This document shows, in pieces, positions 9,757-22,069 of a stretch of DNA of 64,000 bases. The position numbers and the translations under genes are program-made. A model generated the notes under the pieces. That model was not told the origin of the DNA and searched no databases. It saw only the letters and a list, made by a program, of their open reading frames with translations. Every line of letters starts with the position of its first letter. Positions within the stretch are counted from its first letter, which is position 1. The stretch comes from Pegea sp. RAD2-039 (taxonomy: Eukaryota; Chordata; Thaliacea; Salpida; Salpidae): contig JAQGEQ010000380.1 of the NCBI GenBank assembly GCA_034620365.1, positions 3,162,001 to 3,226,000 of the forward strand, in the 5' to 3' direction.

Positions 9757-12021
9757 TTATTTGTGGACTGAAACTGTTTTTAGGACCCATTTCTGAGCTG
9801 AACTCTGCAAATCACATTCAACCATCAATGGTAACTGGTTGACACCCTCAGGTCGCTGCATACACTGGTTCGTCTCTACGTGACGTAGTGATCCATTCTG
9901 ATGACGTCATTAATGTAAATCAATTCAAGTGGAGCAGGAACTCCTCACCTCATCATTATAATTCCATAATTGATTTCCTTTTTGATGATGACATTTAACC
10001 ATCAAGACGTTAGCTCCTTTACGGGAGACATCGAGGCAGATGTCGTCACATCTGATCTCATCATCACCAGTATACGCCCAGACCTGGTTCCCACCCATCC
10101 CATGACAGTTGTAGATTCCAACCTTATCATTTTCTTTTCTGCCTAAAGTATCAAGACACAAACCCGATTCCTGATTTCGAATCTGAAGCAGGAAACAGAA
10201 TAAATCACGAAACGCCTCAGCACCCTAACTCACCTCGCCGAGAACTTTATATGATTTGGGAATGAGGGAGTCTGGATAGATGTTTTCGAGATACCATTCA
10301 AAGGATTTACAATGAAGTCGTTTTCGTAATTCCACTCGCGATGAAATATCACCGAATTCCTGTTTTAGCACTCCTAAACAAGTCATCATGATCAAGTTAC
10401 GTCATCACATTGTGACGTCATCAGTACCTGGAGTGATAATGTAGAAGAAATCTTTGTAGGAATCCATCCACACCTCAGCTAATCTTCGATTATTTTTATT
10501 GATGATGTGACCAGTACCACCTGGAAATGTGTATGGGGTCGCTTTCCTGAACACGTGACCTACATGAGAGCATGTTGCTATTAGCAACGTGCCACCGCAC
10601 TGCCATATCTGAAATAACAGTCCATGACGTCACTCGGAAGTGTTGCTGTGACGTCATACACACGCGAAAGGACATTTCAAGATTTTCTCCTCCCCAAATA
10701 TCCATTCCTGAATCGTAGGTGCCAAGTTCCTCAAAATAGCTTCGATCGATCGAGAACAATCCTCCCGCCATCGTTGGTGTCCTACGTCATAACTTCATGA
10801 AGTGGACAGTGGGCGAGTAACCATGGCAACATGTACCTGACAGGAAGTGACCGGTCACCTTTCCTTCGATCCATTTCACGTTGTGGGACCGGATACCAAC
10901 GAAAGTTGAGTTTCCAGTTGAAGCCACCATACGTCATATCTGATCCTGGTTGAAATTCGAATGTGTCGTCACTGATGACGTCGATAATCGGACATACTAC
11001 TGTAGTTCTGTAATATAGTAATGACGTCATCATCAGCGGTGACGTCATCAGTAAGAACCTGTCACGAGCAATTTCCGACAACAGTGGTTCCAGCCATCCC
11101 TTTGTACATTCACAATGAGCATCTAGAAAGGTGATGACGTCACCTTTAGCAGATGAAGCTCCTCTGAGACGAGCTCGGATTAATCCAGTGCGTTTGATTT
11201 GTCGGAGGACATACACTGGTACTGGCAACTGCCGGACATACTCTTCTAATTTGGCTCCCAAAAAATCTGAACAAATATTAAAGAAGTTGATAAAGTCTAA
11301 TAGAAGTCAATCTTTTACCTCTTTCACTCGCATCATCAACTAGAATAATCTCTGTGATAAGATGTCTTGGCGACCTGTTGATGATACTGTGGACAGTTCT
11401 GAGTAATGTGGACCAGGCTTCATTATGAAAAACGATTACAACTGAGGTGGATGGCAGTTGAGACGGATATTGTTTTGATTTACAACTAAAAAAATTAGTC
11501 ATTTAACAACAGAAATAAACAACAACAACAAACCTCTGCATGCGAACATCAGGAAGTGATCTGTTTAATGAAATCATTTCAGATGCCATCAAATTAAATT
11601 GATTAATTTTAAATTTTTCATTTTTTTCTTCTTCTCGACTTTTATCTATGATTACAGGTTTCCCCATTTCACCCGGACCATCTTGATTTAGTATAGATGG
11701 TAGGACTATGATACAAAATCATTTGAGTATTTCGTTAAATTGTGAAGTCTTCAAAATGACCTCTTTTAATCGCACTCTGAATCATGTTCCCTTTATTAAT
11801 CTTGTGAGGTACATCTGAATTTTTTGATTCATTTTTACAATCATTGAATGTAAACAGAAAAAATGTGTCAAATAAAATCCAAAACAAAGAAGTGATCAGA
11901 ATAATCTACAAAATAATTTTCAATTTCTGATTTAACTAAAATATTTCTATTTAAATAATTCTGCTTATTACTATACCTTGCAACAATGAACTTTTCTGGA
12001 ACGTAAATTAAAGAAGCCCAT
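9757..12021 (-). CDS. GALNT1: Polypeptide N-acetylgalactosaminyltransferase (GALNT1/13 type)
   Basis: Golgi type II membrane enzyme that starts mucin-type O-glycosylation by moving GalNAc from UDP-GalNAc to Ser/Thr. Eleven exons: 11977-12021, 11761-11905, 11534-11705, 11319-11485, 11059-11266, 10837-11007, 10664-10781, 10428-10608, 10234-10373, 9949-10182, 9757-9897; 573 aa (human GALNT1 is 559). A short cytosolic tail is followed by a membrane anchor ([15 protein letters not shown]). The catalytic GT-A domain has [17 protein letters not shown], the metal-binding DAH in [20 protein letters not shown] and the Gal/GalNAc-T motif [13 protein letters not shown]-terminal ricin-type lectin domain shows CLD and QLW repeats ([21 protein letters not shown]). 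Internal introns from exon 4 on are 51-55 bp, and four of them contain TGACGTCA, two with a pair. Confidence 0.96.
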
Positions 12022-14730
12022 TTTTGTATAAACAAAACAAAAATCTAAAAAAAACAACCAATAAAAAGCAATTGACAATTATACAATGAATTAAAACTAT
12101 TTGAATTATAAATGTCAACTGAAATATAAACCATCATCAATTAATTTATCATTTTCTTTTAAATGTTTATAAATATATTTTTAATTATTAAAAAAATCAA
12201 CCAACTTTGTTTAAGTTTTACATATTCATAAAAAATATAATTCAGCTTAATGATAAATTAATTAGTAATTATAAAATAACATTAAAAACTAATTTATACA
12301 TACAAAAATATTTTAAATTCAACCTTTTAACAAGTTAAAAAAAAACAGTTAAAATATAATACAGAAAAATAAATAAGAATTTTTTTTAAAAATAAACTTA
12401 ATTAAAAAAGTGAAATTATAAAGAATATCTATCAGATTTAAATTTTATCTTTTTAATTGTACTTCAAACCTAAGTTCTATATTATATATAAGGACTTTAT
12501 TTTTTGTTTTAAACCTTTATTATAAAAACTAAATGTGTTGGTGATAGGTACAACTCTTGTTTAAATAGTGTGAATAAAAGATCTAACAAAAACAAAAAAG
12601 CATAAAAAAAGATGTATATAAAATCAATGACATAATGACAAGGCTAATAATTCTTAATACATTTTAGGTATTTTGTTTACAAATATAACCCTAGATGTTA
12701 ACCATATATTTGTTTGTTTGTCACATAAAAGTCAGAAATAAATTTATTTAAGCTGTGAAAAAATATTGAAAAAATTAAAGAAAAATATTTTTAGAAAACT
12801 ATTTTCTAAAACTTATTATAACAGTTTTATTTCATTAAAATAAAATTGGAAAATTTACTTAAGCATAACTATAAAAAATAATTTTTATCAAATTTAACGC
12901 AAATTTATAGATAATTAAATTAATTGAAAACTTTAAATTATTATTTATAAATTTCAACTAGAGAACTTTAGCAAAATAAAACTTTAAATATTTAATACAA
13001 TATTTGAACACTGAATTTAATGTAAATAAAAGGTCAGACAAAATTATTTCTATAAATTTATGAGATATAATTGATAAAAGATATCTTACAACTTAATCTT
13101 TCAAGATATAAAATAAATTTTATTATAAATCTTAATAAACCAAATTTGTTGGTATTTTTTTTTATTTTAAACATCATAAAAAAATGCATCTGCAGAAAAT
13201 GTAAATATGAAAAAATAGATAATTAAATTAGAATATAAACAATTTAATTACAAAATTAAGTAAGCTGAATGTAAGTAAAAATTTAGATTGTTCAAAAAGA
13301 TTAAACTGTAAAATAACAAAAATTGTTGTTGTGAGTTTTTCCAATAAACAAAATTTGATTTAATCAACTTTTATATAAATTAATAAACTGATAAAAAATG
13401 ATAATGGCCAGACTTATAAAATTGTTAATGAACTAAAATTCTAATTTTATTATAGTTACCAGAATGGATTTTTATAAGATTGTAAAAATAAAGCCTTTTC
13501 CGCAAGAAATATATAAAATGTAAATAAAACTTAATTGACACGTGGACAAATTAGGATAAAACTGTTTGACATAATTTTATTATTAATTTAAAATTATCCA
13601 GGCGTTAATATAAACTAACTTCTGAAACTAACACTGAGAGAGATGTAAAAAAGTTTAAGATTGAAGTAGTGGTAGATAAATTTTCTGTCGGTGGACCAGA
13701 TTCAATCAAAATAAGTTATCGATCAAAAATTACTACATAGATGTTGTTAAATCAACTTAATAACATTATACAACTTGTTTAGTAACTAATAAATAAAAAA
13801 AAAGCTTTATGAGAAATAAATGCTAAATATTCGATATTAAAGATAAAAATGGTTTTTAAAAATTGTTTACTTTTATAATTGTAAATAATTTGCTAAAAAA
13901 TATTACTCCATTATTTAGGAAATCACTTTTGCAGAAATAATTTCTTTAATAGAAATGTGCTTCTTTGAAAGCTTGATGAAAACTTTAACCATTAATACCA
14001 AAAACACTGATTAAATAATATGGAGATAATAAAAACTTTCCAAAAAGTCATATAAGTTCTACATTCTAGTTTAAATGGTCGAGGACGCTTATAGGGCATC
14101 TATGGAGCACCTATATTTATGGTAATGTATAAGCTTTTCACAAAATGTTATATGGATCTCAGCTTGATTTATAAACAAATCACTTATATTCCAAAATGAG
14201 TTAAACTTAACTTTACAAAGATGAAATGAATTATAATAAAAATACTTATAAAACAATTTTTTTGGGAAAAAATGATTAAAGGTTCTGTTAGATTTTAGAA
14301 GAAAACTTCCTTCTCTTAACTTAATATTGATTGGAAAATTGCTTTCTTATAAAAATCAATATTGCTTGAAGCTTAGAAGCCAAAACTTCAATCTTGTGAA
14401 AAACGTTTTTAGACCTAATTAGTGATTATGCAAAAAATATATTTTGAAAAGTGACAGCATTTGTTTAAATAAAAAGATTAACTTTTGGAAATCAATAAAA
14501 TAATCTGACACACAAATTTAGATAATATATCAATATTATTTGCCACTTTTATAAAATTAAAAATTGTTATAAACATGTAAAAAAAGATTTTGTGATTTTT
14601 TAGAAACAAGAAGTATGTTGAAAACTTTTATTTTCATCAAATCTTTTTACTGATAAATAAATGGCTTCGCATCATAAATGATAAAAATATTTTTTGAACA
14701 AAATGTATTTTTGTCGTTGAATGACGAATT
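12022..14730. other. AT-rich intergenic DNA
   Basis: About 2.7 kb of very AT-rich sequence between two minus-strand genes. Its right part is probably the CDK5RAP1 3' flank and its left part the GALNT promoter. I see no gene, RNA or repeat structure, and no TGACGTCA. Confidence 0.55.
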
Positions 14731-17290
14731 TTAATTTAGATTTTTAAGATTTGATTGAAAATCGGCTAAAGTTGAAATGAAGAGCGGTAAAGATTGAAAT
14801 GTATTCGGATGATATTCAGTAATCTGAGGGTACATAAAGATATCAGATTAAAGAGTTTTACGTCATCAACATCTCACCTTAACTGCTACGTAATCACCGA
14901 TTCCTGGTTGAGTGACGTCATCAGAGTATAAAGATCCAACTGATAAAGAAGATCTTGGCAAAATACACTTCAAATTTCCGTCAGTTCTCGCTAGCCAATG
15001 GTCATCTGATTTTGGCGATACCTGAGTCAAACTGATGATGTCATGAACGACTCGATGACGTCACAAACCTTTTCGATTTGCACTAATTGAATGTCACCAA
15101 CAAACTTTGAGTTTGCATCTGGTAAACAGCGTTCATACACATCAATCACTTCCGCTAGACGGCGCTGTTTAGTGGCTTCATCAACTGAATCTTGCATTCG
15201 GTGATACGCGTGCGTTTTCTATAAACAATGACGTCATCAGTAATCGATGAAAGAACTGATGATGTCATTGTACGTTTCGCATGCTGTATTTGAAGAGAAA
15301 GGCGAAATTATATTTCATCTTTTGCATCAGATCAAGTGTTTGTTGATGATCGTTTTCTGTTTCATCACAAAACCCGGAGATCATGTCTGTAGAGAAGGTA
15401 ATATCCGGCATATAGGAGCGGATATTCTCCACCAATCTCAGATAATCTTCAATTGTGTGTCTGGATTTGACAAAATGGCTTTTTTCGAGTTGACATTGAA
15501 AATGGGGATTACCCGCGGCGCATTCTTTCCAGGATGACGTCACTTCCGCTCTGTGCTGGAAGATGAATGTGTTTGCAGATGTTGTGACGCTCTTTCATGA
15601 TCTGAAGGACCTGTTAGATGAGGATTAAGTAAGATAAATATAGTTTATATTTATGCAAATTACTTCATCAGGAAAATCTTTTGGGTGCGGAGATGTGAAT
15701 CGAATCCTCATCTCAGGATCAACTTCTGAGACTTTATCAAGAAGATCAGCAAATCTCATTCCTCCTTGCTTCGTCTTGTAAATTGTTCGAAATCCTAAAA
15801 AGTCATCGGCCATTTTAGTCAATGACTATTTTCATCTTTTATCTACCTTTGCTTAAATTAGTCGAGTTGATGACGTCACTGCTTTGCGTCGAAATATCGC
15901 GATAACTGTTGACGTTTTGACCTAACAACGTCACTTGACGAATACCCTGCTGACGACAAGCAGTCACGTGACAGATTGATATCATCACGTGACTAGGATC
16001 ACCTGTTCCGACAGGACACGAATCTCATCAACAATCGAATCAATCGGTCGACTTCTCTCACGCCCTCTAGTGAACGGAACAATACAGTAACTACACATGT
16101 TATCGCATCCTCTCATAACCGATCTGAAACAACATACGTCATCTGATGACATCACTACCATCCGCACTTACACAAAGGCTTTCTTGGATTGCTGGTCAAA
16201 GCGGACTGGTATGACGTCAGCGTAGGTTTCGTCCACAGATAACATGACGTTAATAGCGGTCCGCGAATGCTGGGTCGCCTCTTCCAACAGCCGTGGTAGA
16301 TCCCTACTTATTTGCATAAGAGTCAGGCGACTGAGATGATGACGTCATCATCTTTCACCTGTAGGCATCGGGACCAGCGATGACATCAACTGATTTCTCT
16401 TTTTCCACGATCTTCTGTTTTAAACGTTCAGCCATGCATCCTACAAAATATGCAAATTAGTTGCACTAATAATGACGTCATTACTAGAACCAACCTAAGA
16501 CACCTATTTTTGGGTATTGTTTTGTCACGTGATTATATTTTAGCCTTTTCAAACTTCTCAAACGACCCCAGATTTTCTGTTCAGCTTTCTCACGAATTGA
16601 ACACGTGACTAGAAGGACTACATCCGCCTTTAATGAGAAACAAATTAAGAAAATAAAACTTTTGAAATATGATCTTTAAGAGTTTATAATTCAAAAATAA
16701 TTTTATGAAAAATTTAATCATTTGTCACAAATATATCAAATAAACTAATTAAACAAAATATTAAATACTTTTATAAGTATTAAAAAGCTCAGAAATTCTT
16801 GATTAAAATATTTAAACAAATTACTTAATCGTTTAAATGAAATTTCAAGTTTTACAAAATGAAATTATAAATAAAATATTAATTCAGTCAAAATATTTAA
16901 ACTAATTTACATTTAATAAAATAAACTTTTTATTACCTCATCAGCTTTATCCACTTTAGTATAACCAGAGTTTTTCAAAATCGTCCAGGCATATTCAGAG
17001 TCATTGACATTCATTTGACATCCATATGTCTCAATATACACTGTTTTGCCTTTGGGGAAAAATTCTCTCTCTCTATGTAATAAATAAGGTGGAACTTCAT
17101 TTTCAAGAATGTTTTCATTACTAATAGAAGTATTTGATAAAAATGTTTTGATATCAGGTATATTTTCTACATCCAATTGTCTTTTAGCATAAGAAATATT
17201 AGTTGAAGATATACTACGCTTGTTTATTTTAATAGTTCTTTTCCAGTTAAAAAACTTATAAATATTTCCAAATGATTTATTTAAAAACAT
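14731..17290 (-). CDS. CDK5RAP1: CDK5RAP1, mitochondrial tRNA methylthiotransferase
   Basis: Radical-SAM methylthiotransferase of the MiaB family, converting i6A to ms2i6A at position 37 of mitochondrial tRNAs. Twelve exons: 16937-17290, 16495-16627, 16359-16440, 16172-16303, 16003-16123, 15847-15946, 15664-15794, 15513-15610, 15274-15460, 15069-15218, 14878-15021, 14731-14823; 574 aa. The basic N-terminus [19 protein letters not shown] looks like a mitochondrial targeting peptide. All three cysteines of the N-terminal cluster are present ([21 protein letters not shown]), as is the radical-SAM CxxxCxxC (CDNMCSYC) followed by [22 protein letters not shown] and HLPAQSGS follow, then a TRAM-like C-terminus. 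The normally conserved Arg of SGSxRVL is Val here (SGSDVILE). Internal introns are mostly 47-55 bp and rich in TGACGTCA. The last exon is weakly conserved. Confidence 0.96.
16334..16353. repeat. 20-bp perfect palindrome in CDK5RAP1 intron 3
   Basis: The sequence reads the same on both strands for 20 bp, centred on ACGT of a TGACGTCA octamer with TGA/TCA triplets extended outward (AGATGATGAC then its reverse complement). It fills more than a third of a 55-bp intron (16304-16358) and starts 5 nt after the 5' splice site in transcript direction. It could form a cruciform, or a hairpin in RNA. Confidence 0.85.
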
Positions 17291-20200
17291 CTAAAAAAAT
17301 AATATTTTATGCTATTTAAACGAAGAAACAAATAAATTTTTATTCCTATTAAATAATTCCTAACTATTCATTATCAATTTTTGCTCTAAATATTTATTTT
17401 TATAAAATAAATTCAGTTTTAAAAAACCTTAATGCTGCAGCACCAAAACACAATAAATTGTAATATTAAGATATGTCAACAAATAAACCTTAATCTACAA
17501 CCCAACATCATCTAACTTTTATCTAAATAATAATAACCCAATCTTTGGTCATTAAATATTTGGGGATTCCCAATGATTAAAAATAGACCCACCACATAAA
17601 TTATTCATTGACTTATTTACTTCATACCTAATTTTCTTATTCTATATTTTCTAATCTAAACTTACTTATACCTTTGCAGTGTTGCTAATTTTTCTACAAT
17701 GTTTAAACTGTGCTACTATAAGCTTACCATTATTTTTCTGCTCATACACTTTTATAATCACTGCAAGGGCTGTACAATTTGTTATTTACAACAATGTGTC
17801 AAATAAAGTAAAATAAATATATATAATATATGATAATTTAAATCAGCAATTTTAAATATTAATTGTATTTACAATAGCTCTGCATATTGTGGTAAAACTT
17901 GATATTTTTATAAATATAAGATAAATTATTTCTAAAGGATTGAAATCAAATGTTTAAAATATTTTTTGAAACTTTTTAATGGATAGTTACCTATAATTAT
18001 CCAATAACATAATAAAAAATATTAATATTAGAATTAAAAGAAATATTTATTTTTGTAAAACTATAAATTTTAGAAAAAAATTAGAAAATAGATTTATGAT
18101 TAAGCAACAAATTGATCACATAATAAAATATTAAAAGCTAAACCAATAAATGATCTTTACAAAGAATTAAATTTAACAAAAAGTTATGGAACAAACTCAT
18201 TATTTCTTGAATACTATCAAAGACAACTTAGATATTCAACTAAAATGACTTTCTGTAGTTCACATGTTATGTTATGATAAAAAATTTATTTGGATAAAAT
18301 GTACTTTTATAAGTTTGGAAATTAGTTTGGGTTTAAATCTTTATCATAAAAAGTAAAAAGAAAACATTTTCTAGAGATTTTATTGCATCGAACGGAAGTA
18401 AATTATGATTAATTAAAATGCATAAAAAACTAAATTCATTTTTTTATGATTTTGTAAATTTTTTTTTTGTTATGTCATTGATTATGACCAAATTTTATAA
18501 TTGTTGCAATTATTGCTTTAAATTGTTAAGCAAATATAGTGAAAGCAGAGATATAATTTATTTAATTAAAATCCAAAATCTTTTTAAATAAACTCATCTT
18601 AAAACTGAAAGATTTTAGTGATCAATATTTCAAATTTAGTTAATTTTAAACTTATTAAACAAACTTATTTGAATTACAGTTTATTATTTTACAGCTCTAT
18701 GTATCAAAGCTCTAAGCTTATATTAAAAATTTAGTTTAAAAACGTCGTGAAAACGATACAATAGAATCAGTTTTGATGGTATCTTGTTAGAATAACTATT
18801 CAAAAGAGCTCTATTTAATGTTCTAACGTTAGAATTTTTGTGATTATCGATTAATCTGAAAAAAACTTCTATGACTATTTCAGAAAACATATAAGACTAA
18901 TAGTAAACATTTTAAATTTGTCATTCTTTCTAAATAATCTCAATTCGTATGATCTGATTACAAATATCATTGCAATATCTATATATATATATATACAATA
19001 TCTATCAAATATTACATTCGTAGAGTCTGATGACATTTAAGACAAATCAAAGTGAGAAAATTAAAGTTCTTTCTCAATATGATCAGAATTAAAAAATAAT
19101 TAGACAAAAATGGTTGAGTAAGATAAATTTAGACTTTTTTATAAAATATTAGTAACAAATCTGTATTTACAAAGTTATGTAAAAATCGTTTGTCCTCATA
19201 TAGAAAAAACATTGTAGAATTGTTTTATTATTTAAGGGAACTTTCTTCTACTTCAGCTTGTATACTTTTTCAAGTAGCACTGAATTTATATTTAGTTATT
19301 ACATTTTAAGTACATTAAAAAAAATCTCCAAATTAAATCATTTAATAAAAATTTTACGGATTAAATGTATAAATATTTTCTCTCGTGATAGCAAATATAG
19401 TTCAAACTTTAGAACTTTTGACTATCAAGCAAATTATCTCCAAAAAAATAAGAGAATTGTTTCTGGTAAAAGGTTTTGCTTGCCAAAAAGTTTTACAGAT
19501 TTGACTCAACTGATTCAAAATTAAACTCTTTTAGTTGTAGTAATACAAAAATAGGATATATATAGTATTTCTTAAATTAGGTGGTTGCAAAAAGACTTTA
19601 TAAACTTGGTCATTACCGTTTTACTCAAATTATTTTTTTCTTCTTTTACCAAATGACGTCATTGCAAGCTAACTAGCTGCATATTCCTAGATGACTGAAA
19701 TGCTGTTATTTCCAATTCAACTTGACTATTATAGGAACACCTTAATCCTTAAATACTAATCTTTTATTGACGTCATCGTCAGACAAGGCTTGCACAAATT
19801 TTGCTGTATAGCAAAAAAATATAATATTTAAAATAGTTGAATAACTTTTAATACATTTTTGCATTATCACTAAAGTTTTTATAAAAATAGAAGGAAAAAA
19901 GTTTTACAAGAAAAGAAACCTAATGAAAATGTTTTTAAATCATAATCCATTTTTGACAGGTAACTAAGATTAAGAGATTTGTATTTGACAAAATATTTAT
20001 CTTTATTATCTTTCTACTACTCAGTATTTAATACTTATACTTAACTAGCATTAAACATATCTTTGAAAAACAAACTTTTTCCACTGATAACACCAAGTAT
20101 GAAATATTCTTTGGTGAACTCTTCAGCCAATTCAAATCTTAAACTTAGTTTTACAATTGTTAGTGATTTAATGAGTTCAGAATTGTTTTAGTTAGAATTT

Positions 20201-22069
20201 ACAAACTTAAAATAATTCAAACTAAGTTTTTAATTATGAGTCGTAAACCATTTACAAATTTACCGGTAATTTTCTTGATACTTTCTGAAAAAGTACATTA
20301 TAAACATAATATTTAGAATTAAAAGTAATTAAACTTATAATAATCATTTAAAACAATTGGATAGTTAAGTTTTTTTACAAGTTAACTTAAATATTCTATG
20401 AGTTTATCAACAAGGCACTAAAAAAACAAAATGAGGAACAACAATTCTTTGAAATTTACTTAAATAGAATTCACTAACTTTGATTCATCTTTCAACCAGA
20501 CGATTTATAAGAAACTACTAGATAACAATTCAAACTGAAAAAATATTTACTTTTACCAGTCTACAAACATATTTTATGAGATTATGTTAAGTGGCTCAAT
20601 GCAAAAAAAATGAATGCTTTGCACAGATAAGAGGTTTCATAAAAGTAAGTTACAACCAATCAATAAAAGATTACTCACTCTGAAAATACAATTCTTAAAA
20701 TAACATTGTTACTGCAAGTACATTTTGTTGATAAAAATGGTAAAAAGCTCTCTTTCAGTCTATTTAATCTATCTTAAATAAGTCGTAATAACTGAAATCA
20801 TTTTTCCGTGAAGTCAATAAAAGTTATTTTCAAAGTTTATTTTCCATTGAAGTTTGATTAAACATTTTTTTAGTTGATTTAAAGTATTCTTTAGCTTCTA
20901 AAGAAACTGTTCAATATAAATGTGTTATTTAAAGATAGGAACTGTTTTTCTTTAAAGTTTTAATTATTTTAATTATCATTTTAAAGTTATTTTTTTAGCT
21001 TAAAATATTAAAATATTTCAAAGAAAACCATGATTTAAAAAAATAATTTTTCATAAGCTTCATTTGAGTTTTTTACATTTATTCTAAAGCATTCATGGTT
21101 ATAAGCCATCTATTTACAATAAAAAGCATTCGCAAACATTTTATATATAAAAACTGTAGTTATTATCGCTTTTTTTATCTAACAACCAAAATTTGGTTAC
21201 TAAATGCTTACATTTTTTTTTCAAATATTGAAAATCAAGATTGATTAACTGTTTTTACTGCTAAACAACTTTTAATGGATACTATGAAGCTAGGTAAAGC
21301 TGAAATAGTTTAAATTCTATTCATAAACTGAAATATTCATTTATTTTATATGAAATGAATTAATCTAAACAGCTTTATGCTTATAGTATAGGAAGTAAAA
21401 CAAAGTTTATAGTACATAAGCACAGCTTTAATAACACCAGCTTAAAGACATCATTTAATTTTGATATTCTGATAAAATAATCTGATTTTTTATCAACAAA
21501 TTTCTTAATTTTAAAAGTTCTAAAAATATTTTGGATGATAAAATCTAATGAAGCAACTTAAACCTTAAATCAAGCTGTTAAATCGATTAGTATTCTTAAC
21601 TGTCTTTTCGTTTGGCTTACAGCATGATAATAATTTTTAATTTTTTGTAGAGCAAAACATTTTAAATAAAAAGTTATATTGGCAGTTTAAGACAACTGAG
21701 CTTTGAGACATAACAATACTAATTTAAAATAAAACTTCATTTACTAACAAATTTGGTGCTTGGTTGTCTAAAGTGTTTAGCTACGAGCTTCAAAGCTTCA
21801 AAGCACTTACATCATCATATTTAAACCAGCGATTATAAACATCTTTTTATTTATTTTAATTACAATATGTGGATAAAAACACAAATATGAAGCTACAAAG
21901 ATTTACATTTTATCAAACAACTATAGAATTCTACAATATCAAATAGAAACAATATTCCAGAAAGCCAACACCACATTTGTATAGTTATAAACATTATAGA
22001 CGAGAAGCAGTAACGTCAAATATAAGTTAAAGAAATATTTTAAAGCCAAACAACCCTAAAGTTTCAACA
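17291..22069. other. AT-rich gene desert
   Basis: Nearly 4.8 kb without a supportable gene. It contains a short (TA)n run at about 18980-18995 flanked by two CAATATCTA copies, and two TGACGTCA octamers at 19654 and 19768, the only ones far from any gene. The AT-rich open frame at 19258-19524 has no recognisable motif. Confidence 0.55.

Noticed and set aside
10817-10830. GTAACCATGGCAAC in a GALNT intron as a possible RFX site
   Set aside because: Breaks the X-box consensus in the RYYNYY half; GALNT is not a ciliary gene.
16055-16075. CTCF-like CACTAGAGGGCG on the minus strand
   Set aside because: It encodes the conserved FTRGRE of CDK5RAP1, so protein sequence explains it. A similar string near 3592-3607 is noncoding but isolated.
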